Shown here: one piece after another, positions 1 to 5,314 of the stretch
Position numbering within the stretch: position 1 is the stretch's first letter
Layout: each line of letters opens with the position of its first letter
NCBI GenBank assembly: GCA_003232715.1
Contig: QIJG01000190.1
Span: forward strand, 1-10,421
DNA length: 10,421 bases
Origin: Nitrospirota bacterium
GTDB taxonomy: Bacteria > Nitrospirota > Thermodesulfovibrionia > Thermodesulfovibrionales > JdFR-85
Direction: 5' to 3'
Made by a program: the position numbers and the translations under genes
Notes under the pieces: generated by a model
The model's database searches: none
The model's input: the letters and a program-made list of their open reading frames with translations, nothing else
Told to the model about the DNA's origin: nothing

Positions 1-2
1 TA

Positions 3-749
3 AAAAACATCCCGCCTCAGGCAAGTGTTCCCCTGACGATAAAATACCCGCAAATTTATTATGGCGAAGAAACCGATCAATATGTCATCGTTCACACAAA
101 AACCAAGGAATTCGATTATCCAAAAGGGGAGCAAAACGTCTACAACAATTATCAGGGAAGAGGAGGGGTAAGAATTTCAAACCTTTTCCGTCGATTGATC
201 TATGCCTGGGATTTTTCCGATATAAAGATTCTTTTAACGGATTACATTACTAATAAAAGCCGTATCATGTTCCACAGAAACATAACGGAGCGGGACAGGA
301 CCATCGCCCCATTCCTTTCTTATGACTCCGACCCCTATCCCGTCGTAGGCCGGGACGGCATGATTTACTGGATACACGATGCTTACACCACCTCGAATAT
401 GTACCCGTATTCCAAACCCCTGTCGGAATCCTTACGGGGACGCAGCATTAATTACATCCGGAACTCGGTAAAGGTCGTCATCAACGCTTATAATGGCGAT
501 GTCACTTATTATGTCATAGACCCGTCGGACCCGATCATCCAAACCTATCAAAATATTTTCCCCGGTTTATTCAAACCGATAAAAGAGATGCCGGATTTCC
601 TGAAAAAACACATTCGCTATCCCTCAGACCTATTCCTCGCTCAAACACTCATTTACAACACATATCATATGACTGATCCGAAAGTGTTTTATAATCGGGA
701 AGATTTATGGTCCATGCCGACGGGCCTTATTACATTATTACAAAATTAG
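3..749 (+). CDS. UPF0182 (COG1615) family membrane protein, middle part; 5' end outside window, 3' end frameshifted
   Basis: This is the upstream fragment of a large protein of unknown function in the UPF0182 family, which in full-length members has several N-terminal membrane helices and a long extracytoplasmic domain. The frame is open from base 3, so the true start lies outside the window; the TTG at 195 is an internal leucine of the conserved segment RRLIYAWDFSD, not a start. Family-typical stretches seen in order are PQIYYGE, YVIVHTKTKEFDYPKG, IAPFLSYDSDPYPVV, YWIHDAYTTS, INYIRNSVKVVINAYNGDV, IFPGLFKPIKEMP, and TYHMTDPKVFYNREDLW. After this last motif the frame runs eight more residues into a stop at 747-749, while the rest of the protein continues in the +2 frame from about 707. 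The visible part has no transmembrane helix. Family membership is firm; the biochemical role is unknown. Confidence 0.85.
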   Translation, partial: KNIPPQASVPLTIKYPQIYYGEETDQYVIVHTKTKEFDYPKGEQNVYNNYQGRGGVRISNLFRRLIYAWDFSDIKILLTDYITNKSRIMFHRNITERDRTIAPFLSYDSDPYPVVGRDGMIYWIHDAYTTSNMYPYSKPLSESLRGRSINYIRNSVKVVINAYNGDVTYYVIDPSDPIIQTYQNIFPGLFKPIKEMPDFLKKHIRYPSDLFLAQTLIYNTYHMTDPKVFYNREDLWSMPTGLITLLQN

Positions 750-1357
750 ATAACTCAACTTCAGAAGAATTTATTTCGATGCTGCCGCTTACACCGTCGA
801 AGAAAAATAATATGGTTGCGTGGATGGCTGCCCGCAGTGATGCTCCCCACTACGGTGAACTTATCGTCTATAGATTGCCGAAGGAAAAGCTCATTTACGG
901 CCCCATGCAAATTGAAGCGCGAATCAATCAAAAACCGGATATTTCTTCTAAACTAACCTTGTGGGGACAAAAGGGTTCGCGGGTTATTCGTGGAAATATG
1001 TTGGTTATCCCTATTGAGCACTCGTTTATTTATGTTGAACCGGTCTATCTCCAGTCTGAACAGAGTCAAATGCCTGAACTCAAGCGGGTAATAGTAGCGT
1101 TCAGAGACAGATTAGAGATGCAGTTGAATCTGGAGAAGGCATTGCGATCGGTATTTTCGGAAGAGAACATTTCCCCTGTTGAAACGGAAAAGGCCCTGCG
1201 AGGAGTATCGATATCCCCCTCGTCCGACAGGGCACAACAAGCATTGTACCACTACAACAAGGCAATGGAATATCTGAAACAGGCCAATTGGGATGGTTAC
1301 GGAAAAGAGCTGAACCAGCTAAAACAAATCCTGGAGAATATGGCCGGGGGGAAATAA
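707..1357 (+). CDS. UPF0182 (COG1615) family protein, C-terminal fragment in a shifted frame
   Basis: This frame continues the same UPF0182 protein after the break. Conserved pieces include PYYIITKLDN (residues 7-16), EEFISMLPLTPSKKNNMVAWMAARSDAP in overlapping family style, YGPMQIEARINQ (64-75), LTLWGQKGSRVIRGNMLVIPIE and FIYVEPVYLQSE. The tail is a predicted helical hairpin with the usual family ending around YLKQANWDGYGKELNQLKQILE (residues 189-210). The ATG at 707 overlaps the upstream frame by 43 nt and has no convincing Shine-Dalgarno, so it is more likely internal sequence of one broken gene than a genuine start. The stop TAA at 1355-1357 begins a 6-bp stem (TAACTC/GAGTTA, 1355-1360 and 1367-1372) with no clear T run, at best a weak terminator. 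The two frames are best read as one frameshifted gene. Confidence 0.8.
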   Translation: MVHADGPYYIITKLDNSTSEEFISMLPLTPSKKNNMVAWMAARSDAPHYGELIVYRLPKEKLIYGPMQIEARINQKPDISSKLTLWGQKGSRVIRGNMLVIPIEHSFIYVEPVYLQSEQSQMPELKRVIVAFRDRLEMQLNLEKALRSVFSEENISPVETEKALRGVSISPSSDRAQQALYHYNKAMEYLKQANWDGYGKELNQLKQILENMAGGK

Positions 1358-1445
1358 CTCCTTTGTGAGTTACTTATTTGGCTCATCCGGGTTTTTTATG
1401 GGTAAAAGCCTACTGTCATGTCAACCTTGTTATGTCGGAGGATTG

Positions 1446-1478
1446 AATTGTCATTCCCGACAAGCCGGAATGACAATT
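1446..1478. repeat. Perfect 12-bp inverted repeat, GTCATTCC-type dispersed palindrome
   Basis: The arms AATTGTCATTCC (1446-1457) and GGAATGACAATT (1467-1478) are exact reverse complements around a 9-nt loop. Palindromes built on GTCATTCC...GGAATGAC are a common intergenic repeat style in many bacterial genomes. There is no T run after either arm, so a simple intrinsic terminator is unlikely. Its presence between the UPF0182 gene and the convergent copper operon fits a dispersed element that could also stop or stabilise transcripts; copy number cannot be judged from one window. Confidence 0.75.
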
Positions 1479-1483
1479 GAGAG

Positions 1484-1511
1484 TTGACACACGGGGCACT
1501 ACCAATATATT
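1484..1511 (+). promoter_or_regulatory. Sigma-70-like promoter with no assigned gene downstream
   Basis: TTGACA (1484-1489), a 16-bp spacer and TATATT (1506-1511) give a perfect -35 and a 5/6 -10 box. It starts six bases after the inverted repeat and reads toward the 3' end of the oppositely oriented cupredoxin gene. No established gene follows on this strand; a 25-codon ORF starts at 1556. It could make a small or antisense RNA, or be chance. Sequence match only. Confidence 0.4.
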
Positions 1512-1618
1512 GTGTTTAGACTGCCCTGAAGCATAGCGTTGGGTTAACGGGGGGCATGGGGAATAAGTCCAAATGGATGTGGACAGTTGACGATAAATAC
1601 GTTCCGTCTCTGATTAAA

Positions 1619-1996
1619 CTACTCTACAATTAACTTCCCTCTAAGCATTCCCATTCCGCAGTGAAAGCTGTACTCACCCGGTTTATCTATATTTAATTCA
1701 ACCGTGATATTTTTAAACGGAGTCAGTGTTGCTTTTTTGTTGAAATCAGGAAAGATCACCTCCTCGGAACATGCCGCTGTTTCTTCCCGGTAAAAGGTGA
1801 GTTTTATCGGTTTTCCAGCCTCAAAAACCAACAGATCCGGAGAGTAACCGCCTTTTACTTTGATAAGCGCTTCCTGGACACCCGAATCAGCGGTTTTTAT
1901 TTTAACGGCTTCTTTCCTGGAAAACCAGAAATACCAGCCTACAAGAAACGAAAGAGCTATTCCGATTAAAGTCACTATTATTTGATCTGCAGACAT
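1619..1996 (-). CDS. Membrane-anchored cupredoxin-domain protein of the copper operon
   Basis: This 125-residue protein has one hydrophobic segment (about residues 5-25) followed by a small beta-rich cupredoxin domain (about 44-125) of the Cupredoxin_1/EfeO-like kind. Candidate copper ligands are Cys76 in the ACSEEV segment and His112, Cys113, Met115 and Met117 in the terminal FHCGMGMLRG motif; the CGM motif and the upstream Cys are hallmarks of the cupredoxins often paired with CopA ATPases. It probably hands copper to or takes it from the neighbouring transporter, or buffers it at the membrane (inference). It lies 27 bp after the copA stop on the same strand, indicating one transcript. The ATG is preceded by GGGGTG at 2001-2006. 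Basic residues R27 and K28 directly after the helix are unusual if the domain is to face outward. The length is normal for the family. Confidence 0.85.
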   Translation of the reverse strand: MSADQIIVTLIGIALSFLVGWYFWFSRKEAVKIKTADSGVQEALIKVKGGYSPDLLVFEAGKPIKLTFYREETAACSEEVIFPDFNKKATLTPFKNITVELNIDKPGEYSFHCGMGMLRGKLIVE

Positions 1997-2023
1997 TTTT
2001 CACCCCATTCTTTATAAAGTTTG

Positions 2024-4705
2024 TTAAACAGTTTTTGGTTTAAATCTTCTCAAACGGTTTGCGTTTGAAACTACCGTAACCGAGCTGAAAGCCATTGCTG
2101 CTCCGGCGATTATCGGCGACAATAAAATGCCGAAAAAAGGATAAAGAAGGCCCGCCGCTACCGGTATTCCAAGTCCGTTATAGAAAAACGCACCGACCAA
2201 ATTTTGTCTGATATTTCTCATTGTAGCCCTGGAAAGCTCAATAGCGAGAGCAACGCTTTTCAGGCTTCCTTTAATCAGCGTAATATCGGAAGCCTCTATC
2301 GCTACATCCGTGCCTGCTCCTATCGCAAATCCGATATCTGCCTGAGCTAAAGCGGGTGCATCATTAAGTCCGTCACCCACCATAGCCACAATTTTGCCTT
2401 CATTTTGCATTTTCTGTACATTAAAAGCCTTTTCCTGCGGCAAAACTTCTGCAAATACTCGATCAATGTTTACTTGTTTAGCTATTGCCATGGCCGTTCT
2501 TTCGTTATCACCGGTTATCATTACCACTTCCAGTCCTAATTTTTTCAATTGAGCGATAGCAGTTTTGGAATCGGGTTTTACAACGTCGGCAACCGCAACT
2601 ATTCCCGCGGCTTTTCCGTCAATTGCAAGAAATATCGGAGTCTTGCCGTCATCGGCCAATTTTTTGCTTCTTTCTTCTAAATCGCCTACTTCAATCGAAT
2701 GTTTTTTCATAAGCTTGATGTTTCCTAAAAGTACTTTTTTCTCTTCCACAAGCGCCTCTACGCCATGACCCGGGTCCGCATCGAATTCTTTTGGTTCGTA
2801 CAACGTAAGAGATTTATCCGAGGCTCCTTTCAGAAGTGCCTCGCCCAGCGGATGTTCGGAAGCCTTTTCAACGCTGGCGGATAAACTCAACACTTCATCT
2901 TCGCTAAAACCCTTCGTGGTTATAACGTCAGTAAGCGAAGGCTTCCCTTCAGTGATAGTACCGGTTTTGTCCAGGACAACAGCGTTTAACTTTTGCGCCG
3001 TCTCCAGGGCGTCTCCGCTTCTGATTAAAATGCCGTTTTCCGCTCCTTTGCCGACGCCTACCATCAACGAGACGGGGGTGGCTATGCCAAGAGCACAGGG
3101 ACAAGCGATTATCAGCACGGTAACAAAGACTATCAAGGCATAAATTAAATTAGGCTGCGGACCAAAATCGTACCAGCCTACAAAGGCCAGAATAGCGATA
3201 ATAATAACGCTGGGAACGAAATACCCGGCTACTCTATCGACAATCTTTTGTATGGGCGCTTTCGAACTCTGCGCCTGTTCAACCATACCGATGATTTGTG
3301 AAAGGGTAGTATCTTTTCCGACTTTGGTGGCTTTAAATTTGAACGAACCTGTTTTGTTTATAGTACCACCTATCACTTCGTCATTCTCCAGCTTTTCTAC
3401 CGGGATTGCTTCGCCGGTAATCATCGCTTCGTCAATCGACGAGGAGCCTTCTACAATCATACCGTCGACAGGGATTTTTTCTCCGGGCCTGACTAATATA
3501 ATATCATCCAGAACTACCTCTTCAATCGGAATATCCGATTCCTGGCCGTTTCTGATAACCCTTGCTGTTTTCGCCTGAAGTCCCATAAGTTTTTTCATCG
3601 CTTCAGAGCTTTTTCCTTTGGCTCTGATTTCAAGCGCCATACCAAGAACGACTAAAGCCACCACTATGGCGATTGCATCGAAAAACTGGTTTGCGAGTTC
3701 CGCTTTTGGAAAAATTTCCGGAAAGAATGTAGCTATTGTGGAATATATCCATGCCGCGCTTATACCGGTAGACACTAATGTATGCATATTCGCCGAACGA
3801 TTTTTAAACGCAGCCCAAGCCCCCGTGTAAAACTGGGAACCGCTCCAAAACATAACCGGCAAACTTAACACGCTCATCGCAATCCATAAATAATGCAGCA
3901 TTGGAGAACCTTCCCTGAACGCTTCGGGCAGTCCCAGGTAATCTGCATAGCTTATTATTAAAAAGGGGATACCCAAGGCTGCGGCAAAGATAAACTTATG
4001 CATCAAGGTTTTATACTCTTTCTCTCTTGCCAACTCATTTTCGTCTACCGGTTCTTTCTCGGTCTTCCCCTTTTCAGAAGGCGTTTCTTTCACCGGGGGT
4101 TCTCCTGCCGATTCGACTGTTTTATATCCAAGTTTTTCAATGGTATTTTTAATTTCTTTTACATTAATCAAATTAGGCAGGTATTTAATAAAAGCTTTTC
4201 CTGTAGCAAGGTCTACGCTTGCGGAAAGAACCCCCGGGAGACTTTTCAACTCGTTTTCTATTTTTGTAATGCATGAAGCGCAATGCATATCCACGATTCC
4301 TATGCTTAAACTTGACTGACCGGTTTTATAGCCCGCCTTTTTAATGGCCGAGATTATCTTTTCAGCATTGACGTCTTTTCTGTTGAACTCTATTCGTGCC
4401 TTTTCCGTGGCTATATTCACTTTCGCAAAGTGAATACCTGGAAGCTTTTTAATCTCGCTCTCTATCGTGGGGATGCACGAGCTGCAATGAATGCCGATTA
4501 TCGGAATGTCTAATTTTTCAATTCCTTCGCTCGTGATATTATACGTCGCACCGGAGGGATTTAGCGGTTTGATATACTTATCCGGGTTCGACAGAAAATC
4601 ATTTTTACATTTCTCCGAACAGAAATCATATTCAGTACCCCCTACCTCTGCAGAATATGCAGACGGTGATTTAACCTCCATGCCGCATACCGGGTCTTTT
4701 GACAT
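2024..4705 (-). CDS. copA: Cu(+)-transporting P1B-type ATPase with N-terminal YHS and two HMA domains
   Basis: This integral membrane ATPase (893 residues) is expected to export cytosolic Cu(I) using ATP. Domains in order: a YHS metal-binding domain (about 3-46; DPVCGM with Cys7, then FCSEKC with Cys29 and Cys33); HMA domain 1 (about 64-130, Cys74-x-x-Cys77); HMA domain 2 (about 132-198, Cys142-x-x-Cys145); an acidic/lysine-rich linker (about 199-230); then the transporter core. Core motifs: TGE of the actuator domain (430-432), the CPC metal site (535-537), the DKTGT phosphorylation site (Asp579), the His-Pro of the nucleotide domain (618-619), TGDN (731-734), GDGLND (777-782), Tyr842-Asn843 in membrane helix 7 and Met871...Ser875 in helix 8. 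CPC with YN and MxxSS is the Cu(+) P1B-1 signature. All catalytic residues are present. The start is supported by a strong GGGAGGA Shine-Dalgarno (4711-4717), five bases from the ATG. It is the first gene of a two-gene operon with the cupredoxin. Confidence 0.95.
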   Translation of the reverse strand: MSKDPVCGMEVKSPSAYSAEVGGTEYDFCSEKCKNDFLSNPDKYIKPLNPSGATYNITSEGIEKLDIPIIGIHCSSCIPTIESEIKKLPGIHFAKVNIATEKARIEFNRKDVNAEKIISAIKKAGYKTGQSSLSIGIVDMHCASCITKIENELKSLPGVLSASVDLATGKAFIKYLPNLINVKEIKNTIEKLGYKTVESAGEPPVKETPSEKGKTEKEPVDENELAREKEYKTLMHKFIFAAALGIPFLIISYADYLGLPEAFREGSPMLHYLWIAMSVLSLPVMFWSGSQFYTGAWAAFKNRSANMHTLVSTGISAAWIYSTIATFFPEIFPKAELANQFFDAIAIVVALVVLGMALEIRAKGKSSEAMKKLMGLQAKTARVIRNGQESDIPIEEVVLDDIILVRPGEKIPVDGMIVEGSSSIDEAMITGEAIPVEKLENDEVIGGTINKTGSFKFKATKVGKDTTLSQIIGMVEQAQSSKAPIQKIVDRVAGYFVPSVIIIAILAFVGWYDFGPQPNLIYALIVFVTVLIIACPCALGIATPVSLMVGVGKGAENGILIRSGDALETAQKLNAVVLDKTGTITEGKPSLTDVITTKGFSEDEVLSLSASVEKASEHPLGEALLKGASDKSLTLYEPKEFDADPGHGVEALVEEKKVLLGNIKLMKKHSIEVGDLEERSKKLADDGKTPIFLAIDGKAAGIVAVADVVKPDSKTAIAQLKKLGLEVVMITGDNERTAMAIAKQVNIDRVFAEVLPQEKAFNVQKMQNEGKIVAMVGDGLNDAPALAQADIGFAIGAGTDVAIEASDITLIKGSLKSVALAIELSRATMRNIRQNLVGAFFYNGLGIPVAAGLLYPFFGILLSPIIAGAAMAFSSVTVVSNANRLRRFKPKTV

Positions 4706-4722
4706 TTGTATCCTCCCGTTTT

Positions 4723-4736
4723 GTTATAAGTATAAC
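4723..4736. promoter_or_regulatory. Short palindrome near the copA transcription start, possible operator
   Basis: GTTATAAGTATAAC is a 6-bp inverted repeat (GTTATA/TATAAC on either strand) around a 2-bp centre. It lies between the copA -10 box and Shine-Dalgarno, about where transcription should start, a good position for repression. It does not resemble the G/C-rich CsoR or CueR operators, and no second copy is seen at the arsR promoter. Binding by the adjacent ArsR protein is possible but not shown. Confidence 0.35.
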
Positions 4737-4741
4737 TCTGA

Positions 4742-4747
4742 ATTATA
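4742..4747 (-). promoter_or_regulatory. -10 box of the copA operon promoter
   Basis: On the minus strand this reads TATAAT, a perfect -10 element, 36 bases before the copA ATG. At 17-bp spacing the -35 position reads GAAAAA, which is poor, and 19-bp spacing gives TGGAAA. The weak -35 suggests that expression may depend on an activator or a regulator that remodels the promoter. Confidence 0.45.
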
Positions 4748-4960
4748 CCTTAACATTATTTGTCTTTTTCCACAATTTCAAGGATAATTCAAAATGATGA
4801 AGAAAGTATGAAATTGGTTTGCCATATATGTTCAGAATATAACGGTAAATGGAATCACAGACTGCTTTTTAATGAAACATATCAGCGATTATTGAGAGGG
4901 CCATCAGACAATTTTACTTGCCTTTCCTCCCCGTTATCCTTAAATGGATCAAGACGTTGA

Positions 4961-4989
4961 TTGACAATATTTATGTATTCTTTTACAAT
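4961..4989 (+). promoter_or_regulatory. Near-consensus sigma-70 promoter of the arsR gene
   Basis: TTGACA (4961-4966), exactly 17 bp, then TACAAT (4984-4989): 11 of 12 positions match the consensus. The predicted start point, about seven bases after the -10, falls at 4995-4997, on the ATG of the regulator gene. The spacer contains the partly palindromic AATATTTATGTATT (4967-4980 region), which could be an autoregulatory site. Confidence 0.7.
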
Positions 4990-4996
4990 AAGTGCA

Positions 4997-5314
4997 ATGG
5001 AAAAGACATTATATGAGTTACAGGCAGAGGTTTGTAAAACACTGGCAAGTCCGAAAAGGCTTGAGATAATAAATGCCCTGAAAGCGGGGGAAAAGAGTGT
5101 TGGTGAGCTTGTAGAGATTCTCGGCGTGCCCAAGGCAAATGTTTCGCAGCACCTTGCTGTAATGAGACATAAGGGTATTCTCAAATCGAGAAGGGCAGGG
5201 GTTAATATCTATTACAGTATAGCCAACGATAAGGTTGTTAAGGCATGCACCCTCATGAAAGAAGTGCTCACTGAACAGCTCCGGGAGAGACACAGGATCT
5301 TAGCAAAGCTCTAA
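4997..5314 (+). CDS. ArsR/SmtB-family winged-helix transcriptional regulator
   Basis: This 105-residue protein is a small dimeric DNA-binding repressor in type. The segment ASPKRLEIINALK (17-29) is the usual helix 2 region, and VGELVEILGVPKANVSQHLAVM in family style (35-56) is the helix-turn-helix, followed by the wing GILKSRRAGVNIYYSI (60-75). It lacks the arsenic-sensing ELCVCDL motif and the DxH/HxxE zinc site of SmtB. Two cysteines, Cys13 near the N-terminal helix and Cys84 in the C-terminal helix, are the only obvious thiols and might sense oxidants, sulfide/persulfide or metal (inference). I place the start at 4997 rather than at the in-frame TTG 4961 or ATG 4973 because those lie inside the promoter. 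No Shine-Dalgarno precedes it, consistent with leaderless translation. It is divergent from copA and its last 15 bases overlap the end of uvrB. Confidence 0.88.
   Translation: MEKTLYELQAEVCKTLASPKRLEIINALKAGEKSVGELVEILGVPKANVSQHLAVMRHKGILKSRRAGVNIYYSIANDKVVKACTLMKEVLTEQLRERHRILAKL

Noticed and set aside
1565..1588. Hairpin GTCCA/TGGAC as a terminator of the copper operon
   Set aside because: The stem is only 5 bp, the loop is 8 nt, and there is no T run on the minus strand after it.
2565..4787. Several plus-strand open frames across copA
   Set aside because: They are shadows of the intact ATPase frame, which holds every catalytic motif.
1..4800. Horizontal transfer of the left half based on base composition
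   Set aside because: copA looks more A/T-rich at third positions in places, but quick local counts differ little from uvrB and selB (about 37-48% G+C in sampled stretches), so the case is not made.
4808..4960. A 50-codon ORF (starting MKLVCHICSEYNGKW, with one CxxC) between copA and arsR
   Set aside because: Only a weak purine stretch precedes the ATG, the C-terminal half has no motif, and it ends directly at the arsR -35 box. Too short and too featureless to call; a search in relatives would decide.
4961..4996. Longer arsR start (TTG 4961 or ATG 4973)
   Set aside because: Both lie inside the -35/-10 promoter elements and the extra residues do not resemble the family N-terminus.
5018..5293. 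Minus-strand open frames across the arsR gene
   Set aside because: They are antisense to a clearly conserved regulator and contain no recognisable motif.
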